A stretch of 64,000 nucleotides of DNA from Hymenobacter rubidus (GTDB lineage Bacteria; Bacteroidota; Bacteroidia; Cytophagales; Hymenobacteraceae): positions 62,001-126,000 of the forward strand of contig NZ_JAERQF010000010.1 in NCBI RefSeq assembly GCF_016734815.1, read 5' to 3'. The position numbers were made by a program, and so were the translations under genes. The notes under the pieces are model-generated. The model was not told the origin of the DNA and searched no databases. It was given only the letters and a program-made list of their open reading frames with translations. Positions within the stretch are counted from its first letter, which is position 1. Every line of letters begins with the position of its first letter. Shown piece after piece: positions 52,604-61,512 of the stretch.

Positions 52604-52681
52604 GGGCGGTAGCGGCTAGCGAAATACAGAATGTCTGGGCTAAGATAAGGCTTTGGGCGGGGCAGGGCAAGCACAAGCGCG

Positions 52682-52689
52682 TAATTTTG
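52682..52689 (+). promoter_or_regulatory. Candidate -7 box for the TPR lipoprotein
   Basis: TAATTTTG, exact TAnnTTTG, 77 bases before ATG 52766. A TTTG at 52652-52655 is somewhat too far upstream for a standard -33 element. Confidence 0.4.
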
Positions 52690-52765
52690 CTGCCCCTAAC
52701 CCAGCTACCCGAACGCCTTGTACGTTTACAGCGGTAGTTTTCGTTTTCCTGCCTTGCGCATTTTG

Positions 52766-54577
52766 ATGAGTATTTTTTTGCGGCCTCTGGCCTACGGGCT
52801 GCTGGCAGCCGCTGTTGCTTTATTGCCGGGCTGCACCCTGCCGCGGGTGCTCAAACAAGCCGAAACCGGCCGTACCGTAACGGCCCACCCCGCGCCGCTC
52901 ACGGCCTCGGGCGATGACGTGCCCTTTACCGTAGAGGCCCGCGTGCCGGCCAAGCACCTGCACAAAGGCGTGGTGTACGAGCTACTGCTGAGCTACCGCT
53001 ACGAGCACGGCCTGCGCGAAGACACCTTGGGCCGCATCTCCTTCAGCTTTGGCAATTACGTGTACGACGACGAACACAAGGGTCAGTTGTTGGCAACCGG
53101 CAAATACAGCATCCCCAACACCCCCAGCCGCCACCCCGGCGAACTGCTGGCCCATGGCCAGGTGCGCGAGCTGAAACGCGACGGCCGTCTGCTGCGCGCG
53201 CCCGACAACGTGCTGGTGGCCCGCGGTATTTCCGACCCCGCCCGCCTTGTGGTGCGCGAAGACACGACCCTAAGCCTGCTGCCCGAGCAGGCCAACAACA
53301 ACATGAGCGGCACCCGGGTGCTGCCCTTTTATTTTGACGAAGACAAGTGGTACATCCGGGGCTACCTGGGTACCAACGTGCAGGCGCTGGAAGACCTCAT
53401 CGACGCCAATCAGCAAACCAAGCAGGTGCTCATCATCGCGGGCCATTCGCCCGACTCCACTGATGCCCACAACCGCCTGCTGGCCAGTAAGCGCGTGCGC
53501 ATGCTGCTTTACTACTACCAGCAGCGGGTCAAGAATTTCTCGTATTTGAACAAGGTAGAGGCCATTCGCTTCGACACCCTGGCCTACGTGCGCAAATGGG
53601 ATACCTTCCTGCAAAAGGTGACTACCTCGGCCCTCAAGCCCGAGCAGATGGACTCCGTCGTCACCATCATCAACGACACCAAGGGCACGTTTGAGGAAAA
53701 AGAAAAGGCCCTGCATCGCCTTACCTTTTTCGATTACATCGAGCAATACATCTACCCGGTGCTGCGGTTCGGCACGGTGGCCGTTACCTACACCGCCCCC
53801 AAGCGCTACGACTCGGAGGTGTACCTGCTGTCGAAAAAGATTGTGGAGAAGCAGATTGAAGCCGATGCCCTCACGCCCGAGGAGCTGCGCTACTCGGCCA
53901 CGCTCACCCCGCTGCTGGCCGAAAAGCAGCGCATCTACGAAGTGGCCGCCGCCAACACCAACAGCTGGGAAGCCTTCCACAACCTGGGCGTAGTCCTGTT
54001 GCAACGCGCCGAAAAAGAGCCCACCGATAAGATTCAGAAAGCCTACTACCACCGCGCCGCCGTCAACTTTACGCTGGCGGCCCACCGCAACCCCACGGCC
54101 GAGTTCTTTTACCACGCCGCCACGGCCTACCACCGCGCCGGCGACCGCCTCGAAGCCCTACAGAACTACGACTACGCCATCAAGCTGGGTGGCCCGCGCC
54201 CGCTGCTACGCAAGATTTTTTCGGACCGCGCCGCGCTGGAAATCCAGGTGGGCCAGCCCGACGAGGCCCTCCGCAGCCTGCAATACGCCGGCCCCTCCTA
54301 CCAGAATGCCCTCAACCACGCCCTCATCGAGCTGGGCCGCGAGCACTACGAGTTGGCCCTGGAGCAGTACAAAATAGCCGCAGCTCTGCGCCCCGCGGCT
54401 GCTGCCCCCATCTACGGCATGGCCGTGGTGGCCGCCCGCCAACACGACGAAACCACGGCCACCAGCTTCCTCAAACAGGCCGTGGCGCTCGACCGCAGCT
54501 ACGCTCAGCGCGCCGTGGAGGACCTGGAATTTCAGGAGTTTGTGCAGAGCAAAAGCTTCCGGGAAGCGCTGAAATAG
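52766..54577 (+). CDS. TPR lipoprotein with OmpA-like middle region
   Basis: 603-residue lipoprotein with signal MSIFLRPLAYGLLAAAVALLPGC (lipobox LPGC). The N-terminal third is beta-rich (VEARVPAKHLHKGVVYELLLSYRYEHG). A middle block (about 220-260: KQVLIIAGHSPDSTDAHNRLLASKRVRMLLYYY) resembles the NxxLSxxRAxxV core of OmpA-type peptidoglycan-binding domains, though divergent. The C-terminal third has about five TPR units (AYYHRAAVNFTLAAHRNP, AYHRAGDRLEALQNYDYAIKLG, YELALEQYKIAAALRP). ATG 52766 is chosen for its lipoprotein signal. It may be an envelope scaffold; no closer function can be given. Confidence 0.82.
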   Translation: MSIFLRPLAYGLLAAAVALLPGCTLPRVLKQAETGRTVTAHPAPLTASGDDVPFTVEARVPAKHLHKGVVYELLLSYRYEHGLREDTLGRISFSFGNYVYDDEHKGQLLATGKYSIPNTPSRHPGELLAHGQVRELKRDGRLLRAPDNVLVARGISDPARLVVREDTTLSLLPEQANNNMSGTRVLPFYFDEDKWYIRGYLGTNVQALEDLIDANQQTKQVLIIAGHSPDSTDAHNRLLASKRVRMLLYYYQQRVKNFSYLNKVEAIRFDTLAYVRKWDTFLQKVTTSALKPEQMDSVVTIINDTKGTFEEKEKALHRLTFFDYIEQYIYPVLRFGTVAVTYTAPKRYDSEVYLLSKKIVEKQIEADALTPEELRYSATLTPLLAEKQRIYEVAAANTNSWEAFHNLGVVLLQRAEKEPTDKIQKAYYHRAAVNFTLAAHRNPTAEFFYHAATAYHRAGDRLEALQNYDYAIKLGGPRPLLRKIFSDRAALEIQVGQPDEALRSLQYAGPSYQNALNHALIELGREHYELALEQYKIAAALRPAAAAPIYGMAVVAARQHDETTATSFLKQAVALDRSYAQRAVEDLEFQEFVQSKSFREALK

Positions 54578-54605
54578 CCGTAACGCTTCCGTGAACATAG
54601 ATTGA

Positions 54606-54700
54606 ACGTCCTGCTGAGTGGAGTCGAAGCATCTCTACCTTGTGACTAATCAATTTTAGTGTTGCGGTAGAGATGCTTCGACAAGCTCAGCATGACCGTT
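54606..54700. repeat. Palindromic repeat family A, long form
   Basis: AACGTCCTGCTGAGTGGAGTC and GAAGCATCTCTACC on the left; GGTAGAGATGCTTCG and CAAGCTCAGCATGACCGTT on the right; centre AT-rich with ATCAATTTTAGT. Same architecture as 15677-15778. Confidence 0.82.
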
Positions 54701-54767
54701 TTTATTGATTCAACCCACTTTGTAATTACTGCGGTGGGCGCGGCCTATTACTTAACTCCCATCTTAA

Positions 54768-54800
54768 TTTGCCCCAACGTCCGCCCCTGTCGTAGCTTTG
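54768..54800 (+). promoter_or_regulatory. Promoter of pdhB
   Basis: TTTG (54768-54771), a 21-base spacer and TAGCTTTG (54793-54800), close to the TTTG-N19/21-TAnnTTTG layout; ATG follows 38 bases later. Confidence 0.6.
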
Positions 54801-54837
54801 TCGAACGGCCGGAATCCGGCTTTACCTAACCAAAACC

Positions 54838-55821
<984 letters not shown>

Positions 55822-55834
55822 CGCTGCGCTTCGC

Positions 55835-55920
55835 GCGCTTAATGAAGAATGAGGAGTGAGGAATGAAGAATTGCCATTGGGTATTTCTTCATTCCTCACT
55901 CCTCATTCTTCATTAAGCGC
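55835..55920. repeat. Palindromic repeat family C, perfect 36-base arms
   Basis: Arms 55835-55870 and 55885-55920 are exact reverse complements with a 14-base loop. The arms consist of stuttered words (AATGAAGAATGAGGAGTGAGG...). The element lies between convergent pdhB and the membrane protein gene and, being so stable, probably ends both transcripts. A diverged relative is at 51083-51178. Confidence 0.88.
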
Positions 55921-55924
55921 AGCG

Positions 55925-57328
55925 TCATTCCGGGGCTTCGGAGGGTGGGCGCAACTGCCGGGCAGTGGTTTCGGAGAGCTGCCAACAGCCCCATACCCAA
56001 GCCGCCAGCATGGTCAATCTAACCAGTTTGCTTAGAAACGCCCTGCTTTGTCCCTTCCAAGAGGGCTGCCACCGCGCCGCCACTCCAGTGACTAGCAACA
56101 AATGCAGCGGCAACAAAAATCGGCATTCCATCAGGGTGGGCAGCACCAGCAAAGAAGGCAGCAGCAGCGCCAGGAGCACCGGCACGATTCCTTTGTTGTT
56201 GGCGGGCAAGACGTTTCGGCGCGTGCCACGCCACAAAGCCAGCAGCGCCAGCCAGGTGCCTAGCCCGAGCAGGCCATAATTCAGCAGTCGCAGCCCGAAC
56301 TGGCCCGGCGGGTGCAAGCGCCGGGGGTAAGGGGATGGGTACCAGATGTCAAGGCCATTGAAGAGGTGCTTGAGGTAGCGCGCGCCCGTGGCCAGTGGCT
56401 GCCGGGCCACAAAGGCCAGGTAATGCATGTAAGTAGCAAAATGCTGACCTGGCTCAGCAGCGAGGGCCAGCCGGCCATTCGGGTCAGCATAGACCAGGGA
56501 GCGCGGAATCTTCGGTATCAGGCTCGACTCATACCGTTGAAAGCGCGTGCCCCAGCCTAGCTGCTTGAGGTAAAGCGGCGGGCTGCCGGGCTGCCGGGCC
56601 AGCACCAGCGGCGTGGCCTGCTGAAAGTGCCGCTGATTGATGAGCCATTGCGGCAGCAGCACCAGCGCCGCCCCCGCCACTACCAGCGCCGCATAACGCA
56701 GCTTCGCGGTCCGCGGCAATGGCGCCCCGGCCAACAGCCACAAACAACCGGGCGCGCTAGCCACATAAATTGGCCGGATGTTGAGGGCCGCCGCCAGCAA
56801 CAGGCCGGCGGCAAACGCCTGCCCTATGCCTGCTCGGCAGAGCGCCGCCAACCCCAGCAGCAACAACGTGAGGGCGGGGATGTCGCTGAGGGTGAAGTTG
56901 AAGTAGTCGCGCCAAAAAACAAAGCTGAGCAGCAACAAGGCCAGCCATCGGGCGCCGCTCATCTGCCCCCCTACTGCCCGTCCCCAAAGCTGGGGAATGG
57001 CCACGCCAAACAGCAACGCCGCCCAACCCATGCCGAGCACCTGCGCCCCGCGCAGCATCGACCAACCCGTGAAGTGGCAGAGCAACCGGGCCGGCAATAT
57101 CAGCAACGGGCCCAGGTAGCCCCGCAACGGCGCATCGAAGGCGAGCAGGGAAAAGCCGCCGTACCGGGTGAACCGGAGCGACAATTCCCAATACTCGGCG
57201 GCGTCGAAGCGAAACTGGTCCGGCGTGTAGCCACTCAGGGGCAGGTAGATGGCATAGAGCGCCACCACCACCAGCACCCGCCAGCGGGCAGGCCACGGAG
57301 TGCGCAGAAAAGCCAAAGCGGTGTGCAT
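55925..57328 (-). CDS. Multi-pass membrane protein, GT39/DUF-type glycosyltransferase-like
   Basis: 467-residue polytopic membrane protein with about ten hydrophobic segments. The first periplasmic loop carries SGYTPDQFRFDAAEYWELSLRF; an Asp with nearby Glu in this place is where GT-C dolichyl-phosphate-mannose-type transferases hold their catalytic acid. A later loop has LGWGTRFQRYESSLIPKIPRSL. This fits the GT-C superfamily loosely, and undefined membrane families remain possible. ATG 57328 (MHTALAFLRTPWPARWR) gives a normal first helix; the upstream 38 residues in the frame overlap the divergent DinB promoter region. It starts only five bases beyond the family C palindrome. Confidence 0.7.
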   Translation of the reverse strand: MHTALAFLRTPWPARWRVLVVVALYAIYLPLSGYTPDQFRFDAAEYWELSLRFTRYGGFSLLAFDAPLRGYLGPLLILPARLLCHFTGWSMLRGAQVLGMGWAALLFGVAIPQLWGRAVGGQMSGARWLALLLLSFVFWRDYFNFTLSDIPALTLLLLGLAALCRAGIGQAFAAGLLLAAALNIRPIYVASAPGCLWLLAGAPLPRTAKLRYAALVVAGAALVLLPQWLINQRHFQQATPLVLARQPGSPPLYLKQLGWGTRFQRYESSLIPKIPRSLVYADPNGRLALAAEPGQHFATYMHYLAFVARQPLATGARYLKHLFNGLDIWYPSPYPRRLHPPGQFGLRLLNYGLLGLGTWLALLALWRGTRRNVLPANNKGIVPVLLALLLPSLLVLPTLMECRFLLPLHLLLVTGVAARWQPSWKGQSRAFLSKLVRLTMLAAWVWGCWQLSETTARQLRPPSEAPE

Positions 57329-57474
57329 GCCGGGCAAAGCTAGTGCGCGGCAGCTCAGCCAATCAACCGGCCACCGTCCGGGCGCATTACTGATTAGTGC
57401 CGGCACCGCGCCATGTTCCGTACCTTTTACGCCCTTTTCCATCGTATACCCCGCGCTTACTCCATCCCACCCGT

Positions 57475-58041
57475 ATGAACCACCGCCTGCACCTCAAACT
57501 CGAACAGTTGGAACGCGCCACCGAGCGCCTGCTTACCTCGGCCGAAGCCCTGGGGCCCGACAGTGCAACGGCTCCCGCGCCGGGCAAATGGTCGGCCACG
57601 CAGGTAGTGCATCACCTCTTATTTATCGAAGGCAACATCATTCAATACGTGCAGAAGAAAATGCAGTCGGAAGAGTTGCTGCCCAAGGTTGGGCTCTTGA
57701 CGCGGCTACGGGCCCGCTTCGTGCGCCTGCTGCTGCGCATCCCGGGCCTCAAATACAAGGCGCCGCGCGGCGTGGCCACCCTCACCGATGCCGGCGCCTT
57801 GCCGACTCTGGCGGAACTGCGCAATACCTGGAATGCCAGCCGCCGCCAATTGGAGCGCCTGCTCAACGAGTTTCCGGGCCGCCAATTGAACCGCGCTATT
57901 TTTCCGCACCCCCGCTCCGGGCGGATTACCATTTATCAAGTAATGGACTTTCTGCTCGACCACCTGCTCCACCACCAGCAGCAGCTCAACCGCATTACCA
58001 AAGCGCTCCGGCCGACTGCTTCCGGGGTGAGCAGCAAGTAA
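57475..58041 (+). CDS. DinB-family four-helix metal-binding protein
   Basis: 188 residues with the DinB / DinB_2 four-helix pattern. Candidate metal ligands are His in TQVVHHLLF (about 44-45) and a His pair in DFLLDHLLHHQQQL near the end. The opening PGKWSATQVVHHLLFIEGN is the standard family block. DinB-like proteins of this phylum are thought to be metal-dependent thiol transferases or hydrolases using low-molecular-weight thiols; no substrate is proposed. ATG 57475 is chosen because the upstream part of the frame overlaps the divergent gene. Confidence 0.85.
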   Translation: MNHRLHLKLEQLERATERLLTSAEALGPDSATAPAPGKWSATQVVHHLLFIEGNIIQYVQKKMQSEELLPKVGLLTRLRARFVRLLLRIPGLKYKAPRGVATLTDAGALPTLAELRNTWNASRRQLERLLNEFPGRQLNRAIFPHPRSGRITIYQVMDFLLDHLLHHQQQLNRITKALRPTASGVSSK

Positions 58042-58064
58042 GAAGGTATTGTTTTGGAAAACCG

Positions 58065-58135
58065 TTAAAAGCGGAGAGCTAAAAGTTAAGGCACCAGAAT
58101 ATCAGTTTGTTTAACGTCAACCTCTCCACTTTTAA
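58065..58135. repeat. Imperfect intergenic inverted repeat
   Basis: TTAAAAGCGGAGAG (58065-58078) and CTCTCCACTTTTAA (58122-58135) match at 13 of 14 positions, separated by 43 AT-rich bases, between the convergent DinB and thioesterase genes. It may be a small mobile-type palindrome or a shared terminator. Confidence 0.5.
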
Positions 58136-58142
58136 GCCTCCA

Positions 58143-58571
58143 TTACACCACCGGGGGCTCGTACGCGGGCATGGTGCTGAAGGCGGCGGCCAACTCAGCC
58201 GGCGGCACGGTAAGCTTGCGGCGGTCTAGGTCAATCCAGGCGCCGTCCACGGTGACAGTGGCGGCCACGCGCCCATCGGCTTTGAAAATGGTGTGCACAA
58301 TGGTCCAGCGCGAGCCATCGGCGCTGGCGCTGGCCAGGCGGCCATCCACCCGTATTTCTTCGCCAATGTTTACCTCTTTGAGGTACTTGGTTTCTTCCCG
58401 AAACAGGATGGGCCCCAGCCGCAGCTGCGCAAAGCGTTTGATGTCGAAGCCCACTTTGGCCAGGAGCACCACCCGCTGGTCGGCGGCAAAGTCGGCGTAA
58501 GCAGAGTGGCGCATGTGGCCGTTGGGGTCCATATCGGCCCAGCGGGTGCGGTAGGTGATGATGTCGGTCAT
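58143..58571 (-). CDS. Hotdog-fold acyl-CoA thioesterase
   Basis: 142-residue 4HBT-type thioesterase. The family motif YRTRWADMDPNGHMRHSAYADFA contains the catalytic Asp (ADMDPNGH) and the following helix; the central strands FREETKYLKEVNIGEEIRVDGRL and WTIVHTIFKADGRVAATVTVDGAWIDL complete the hotdog fold. It hydrolyses acyl-CoA esters; chain length is not predictable. It is a stand-alone gene. Confidence 0.9.
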   Translation of the reverse strand: MTDIITYRTRWADMDPNGHMRHSAYADFAADQRVVLLAKVGFDIKRFAQLRLGPILFREETKYLKEVNIGEEIRVDGRLASASADGSRWTIVHTIFKADGRVAATVTVDGAWIDLDRRKLTVPPAELAAAFSTMPAYEPPVV

Positions 58572-58652
58572 AGTTAAGGAAGCAACGGATGGTGTTGATG
58601 GAATGCCGTGGGCTGAATAATGGCCTAAGCTACTGGGGTTGTTGGGCGAAGT

Positions 58653-58738
58653 ACCAGGCGGAGTACCCCGAAATTTTATTTCGGTCCATGCGCCGGACCA
58701 GACGGGCCGAAATAAAATTTCGGGGTACTCCGCCTGGT
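58653..58738. repeat. Intergenic palindrome with perfect 32-base arms (family D)
   Basis: Arms 58653-58684 (ACCAGGCGGAGTACC... ATTTCGG) and 58707-58738 are exact reverse complements with a 22-base GC-rich loop. It lies between the thioesterase promoter side and the 3' end of the methyltransferase gene. Its AT core (AAATTTTATTTCGG) is unlike families A to C. Only one copy is in the window. Confidence 0.82.
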
Positions 58739-58769
58739 TGCTTCAACCAGGGACTGCCGGCCGACCGCG

Positions 58770-59498
58770 CTAGGCAAGTTGCAGGCGGACCAGGTACTGG
58801 CCGTTGTCGTCTTCGCTCAGGAAATCGGCGGTGTAGCCGGCGGCTTCGGCCGCATCGTTGAGCAGGGCCGCATCGACAAATAACCAGGGAAAAGGCTCGC
58901 CGGTTTGGCCGGCGTAGCTCAGGCGGTACTCTACCTCGCCGTAATAGGGGCCGTTGAGGTTGATGAGCACAGCACCGTCCTCGTCTTCGTAGAGGTAGCG
59001 CACATCGGAGGAAGTGGCCAGAATCTGGCCATCGGGAGCCAGCAGGGTGCGGGCATGAGCCAGAAATTTATCGAGCCCCTCCAACGTGCCGGTCAGGCCA
59101 AGTCCGTTCATGAGCAGCAAAATGGTGTCGTGCGGCACTTCGGTGGGTGGCAACGGGGCGAATAAATCATGCCGCGCCACGGTCCGCACGCCCCGTTCGC
59201 TCATCACCTGCACCGCCCCGGCCGATACATCCACGGCCTTCACCTCGAAGCCGCGGCCCTGAAGCTCCAGGCTGTGGCAGCCGGCGCCGGCCCCCAGGTC
59301 GAGCACGCGGCCCCGGCTTTCGTCCAGGGCCAGGCGCTCCAGTTCGGGCATCTGCAGCAGCGTGCGAAAGAAATACGCGGCGTGCAGGGGCTCGTCTTCG
59401 GCGACGTTGCAATGCACGTTGAGGGTTGCGGTGGTATCGCCGTGGTGGCAGGCCAGCAGGGCCCGGCCCAGGATATCGGGGGCGGTGGTTGTCGTCAT
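58770..59498 (-). CDS. Class I SAM-dependent methyltransferase
   Basis: 242 residues. The SAM-binding motif I is RVLDLGAGAGCHSLEL with the following acidic residue in VKAVDVS, motif II/III HDTILLLMNGLGLTGTLEGLDKFLAHARTLLAPDGQIL. The N-terminal part LNVHCNVAEDEPLHAAYFFRTLLQMPELERLAL probably covers the substrate site. ATG 59498 (MTTTTAPDIL) is chosen; the much longer open frame upstream runs through the divergent DUF2256 gene. The substrate is unknown; small-molecule methylation is likely. Confidence 0.88.
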   Translation of the reverse strand: MTTTTAPDILGRALLACHHGDTTATLNVHCNVAEDEPLHAAYFFRTLLQMPELERLALDESRGRVLDLGAGAGCHSLELQGRGFEVKAVDVSAGAVQVMSERGVRTVARHDLFAPLPPTEVPHDTILLLMNGLGLTGTLEGLDKFLAHARTLLAPDGQILATSSDVRYLYEDEDGAVLINLNGPYYGEVEYRLSYAGQTGEPFPWLFVDAALLNDAAEAAGYTADFLSEDDNGQYLVRLQLA

Positions 59499-59637
59499 GA
59501 AAAGGGAAACGGAAAACTGGCAGCATCGGGTGCAGCCACGCGGCACCCAGCCCCAACCGTTTCGGAGGCGAAAAGTACCCAAAACTTCGTGGGCCGGTCC
59601 GGCGTTTGGATGGCACCGCGCTACATTCGTTGTCCCA

Positions 59638-59811
59638 ATGCTTCCCCAAAAACTGCGTAAAGGCCAGTTGCCCACCAAAATCTGCGCCACCTGCGGCCGG
59701 CCGTTTGAGTACCGAAAAAAGTGGCGCGCCAATTGGGCCGAGGTGAAGTATTGCGGCGAAAAATGCCAGCGCAACCGCCCGGCCGCCCCAGTACCTCCGG
59801 CCACTTCCTAG
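59638..59811 (+). CDS. DUF2256 zinc-ribbon-like small protein
   Basis: 57-residue protein easily missed inside a longer frame. It matches DUF2256: LRKGQLPTKICATCGRPFEYRKKWRANW, then EVKYCGEKCQRNR, so two Cys pairs (CATC and CGEKC) would hold one zinc. The start ATG 59638 is 15 bases after a TACATTCG box. DUF2256 genes often neighbour photolyase/cryptochrome genes; none is in this window. Function unknown. Confidence 0.85.
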   Translation: MLPQKLRKGQLPTKICATCGRPFEYRKKWRANWAEVKYCGEKCQRNRPAAPVPPATS

Positions 59812-59913
59812 CCGCCGCAACAAACCCGGCCGTATCTTTTCGGCCCGAAACTCGTTTTGAAAACGACGCATTTTGCCGTTCTCCCTCATTACATTTTTGC
59901 TTGCTCCGCTGCC

Positions 59914-60207
59914 ATGGCTTCCAATCTCGACTACCTGAACCCGGCGCTTATTCCGCTGGAAGAAAAAGTAAATGCTTACCTGGAAGCTGAAAAGAGCCTG
60001 CGCCGCGCCGAAACCGACGCTTCCCAAAACCCGGAAATCACCCCTGCAGACTTAGCCCGCTTGGAGCAGGAAATCATTGCCATGCTCCCCACCCGCGATG
60101 AATGGGTGAAAGTGAACCTGGGCTACGGCCCCAGCCGCGTGGGCGCCTGGCACGTGCCCGCCCTCAACGGCGCCCCGGAGCGCTACGAGTTGCGGGTAGT
60201 GCATTAA
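59914..60207 (+). CDS. Small cytosolic protein of unknown function
   Basis: 97 residues, starting MASNLDYLNPALIPLEEKVNAYLEAEKSLRRAE. The N-terminal half is a charged helix with heptad-like spacing, then TPADLARLEQEIIAMLPTRDEWVKVNLGYGPSRVGAWHVPAL. No family is recognised. ATG 59914 is preferred to 59857, whose extra residues are hydrophobic and overlap the likely promoter. No cysteine and no signal peptide are present. It ends just before the palindrome-rich 60.2-60.6 kb stretch. Confidence 0.65.
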   Translation: MASNLDYLNPALIPLEEKVNAYLEAEKSLRRAETDASQNPEITPADLARLEQEIIAMLPTRDEWVKVNLGYGPSRVGAWHVPALNGAPERYELRVVH

Positions 60208-60317
60208 TTCAGGAAGCAGGGAGCAACAGAAACATTATGCTGAGCTTGTCGAAACCTCTCTATCGCAATAAGGTTGTTTACAGCGGTTTCGGAGTCGGTA
60301 TACAGGCGCTGGAAGTA

Positions 60318-60396
60318 GCGCGAACTGTGTAGTTCGCGTCCCCGCACCATCTTATCGAAGCGACTGGCGCGGGGGCACAAACTACACAGTTCGCGC
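60318..60396. repeat. Palindrome with perfect 17-base arms (family E)
   Basis: GCGCGAACTGTGTAGTT (60318-60334) and AACTACACAGTTCGCGC (60380-60396) are exact reverse complements; a secondary pair CCCCGC / GCGGGG lies just inside. It is nested in the split family A element. Confidence 0.8.
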
Positions 60397-60422
60397 AACG
60401 GTACACCAACCCCGAATCTGCA

Positions 60423-60570
60423 CTATGAAGTGTCTCGTTGACCGGTCGGACGCCCTAAGCGTCCGACCGGTTGTCGCCAGCACGGCTTCCAACTGACCGT
60501 CGACCCACAACCGGTCGGACGCCTAGGGCATCCGACCGGGCAGAGCCGATTTTCTAAATAGCTTCAATAG
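60423..60570. repeat. MITE-like palindromic element, copy 2 (family B)
   Basis: The core has ACCGGTCGGACGCC, GCGTCCGACCGGTTGTCGCC, GACCGTCGAC, then ACAACCGGTCGGACGCC and TCCGACCGG, in the same order and spacing as 2316-2411. The flanks CTATGAAG and AATAGCTTCAATAG correspond to the terminal inverted repeats of copy 1. Confidence 0.75.
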
Positions 60571-60666
60571 TAATCCAACCCAAAGGATTAGTTACAGGGT
60601 AGAGATGCTTCGACTCCGCTCAGTAGGACGTTTATTTAGTACCAATGGCTCATGATGCGCTAAGCG

Positions 60667-61497
60667 TCAATGGCCTGCATCCCAGTCGTAACCCAGTTCG
60701 GCCCAGTAATCTTTGGGGCGGGTATCGGCGAAGGCAATGGTGCCGATACGCTTAAGGTGCTTGATGCCGTACTTGAGCGGGGTAACCAGCCGAAGCGGCG
60801 CCCCGTGGCCCGGCGTGAGCGGTTGGCCATTCATCTCGTAGCAAAGCAGCGTTTGGGGATGCAGGGCGCTGGCCATGTCGAGGCCCACATAATACTGCTC
60901 GTCTGGGGTGAGCATGCCCACGTAGGGCGCCAGGTCGGCGGGCGGATGGAGCGGGTCGGCGGGCCGGCCGTTGCGGGTGGCCAGCGGGTAGCGGGCCAGA
61001 AAATCGGAGAGCCGGGCGCCGGCCCAGTGCACGACCACGCTCCACCCCTCAATGCATTTGAGTTCGGTAGTCATCTCCACTTTGGGTAGAGCCTTGATGT
61101 CGGCCAGCGTAAATTCCTGCAGCTTGCCGGTGCCGTAGGCCTGCACACGCAGGCGCCAGGCATCAGCATCTAACTCCGAATCCAGCCCCACGTCGCCGTT
61201 TTCGCGGGGGGTGCGGGCACGGCTCCGGGCAAATTCCGGCGCGAGGCGCGTTTCCTTAAAATAGGCGCGGCTCAGGCGGCCGTTGGCGTCCAGTACTTGG
61301 CGCAGCGGGTGCGGAATGCCGGCATCGTCGGGACGCGAAAGCAGCCAGCGCCAGCCGCCAAGGCCAGCCAGGCTGGCCAGCCCCAGCCCAATAAAGGAGC
61401 GGCGCGAGCGGCGGCGGGCATCGGCCAGCACAGCCGCTTCCGATTGCTGCCGAGGCTTGGGTGTAAGGGGGTCCGGGGTACGGATTGGCTCAGTCAT
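60667..61497 (-). CDS. MsrP/sulfite oxidase-like molybdopterin enzyme
   Basis: 276-residue molybdenum-cofactor protein of the sulfite oxidase family, near MsrP/YedY. The Mo-binding Cys148 is in TELKCIEGW; the C-terminal blocks YCYEMNG-like LLCYEMNGQPLTPGHGAPLRLV and KYGIKHLKRI match. The N-terminus has RRSRRSFIGLGLASLAGLGG, a twin-arginine (Tat) signal, so the folded enzyme would be exported. The start of a cytochrome b gene product ends 15 bases upstream on the same strand (61513), so the pair forms a membrane electron-transfer unit. MsrP normally uses the heme protein MsrQ; here a b561-type cytochrome replaces it. The substrate could be a sulfoxide or another oxo compound. Confidence 0.88.
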   Translation of the reverse strand: MTEPIRTPDPLTPKPRQQSEAAVLADARRRSRRSFIGLGLASLAGLGGWRWLLSRPDDAGIPHPLRQVLDANGRLSRAYFKETRLAPEFARSRARTPRENGDVGLDSELDADAWRLRVQAYGTGKLQEFTLADIKALPKVEMTTELKCIEGWSVVVHWAGARLSDFLARYPLATRNGRPADPLHPPADLAPYVGMLTPDEQYYVGLDMASALHPQTLLCYEMNGQPLTPGHGAPLRLVTPLKYGIKHLKRIGTIAFADTRPKDYWAELGYDWDAGH

Positions 61498-61512
61498 ACC
61501 GAAAACAGCTAA

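Larger units (their letters stand above)
60236..60631. repeat. Family A element apparently split by other palindromes
   Basis: TTATGCTGAGCTTGTCGAA...CTCTCTATCGCAATA (60236-60272) is a left family A arm; GGGTAGAGATGCTTCGAC...CTCAGTAGGACG (60599-60631) is a matching right arm in inverted orientation. In the intact copies these are only 20-30 bases apart; here about 325 bases lie between and consist of two other elements (60318-60396 and 60423-60570). Confidence 0.65.

Noticed and set aside
55850..55920. Possible CRISPR-like repeat array
   Set aside because: The stuttered words form a single palindrome with one loop; there are no regularly spaced repeats or spacers. No CRISPR array was seen in the window.
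59167..60027. 286-codon minus-strand frame over the methyltransferase start and DUF2256
   Set aside because: Frame-shifted shadow of the methyltransferase; no domain is visible.
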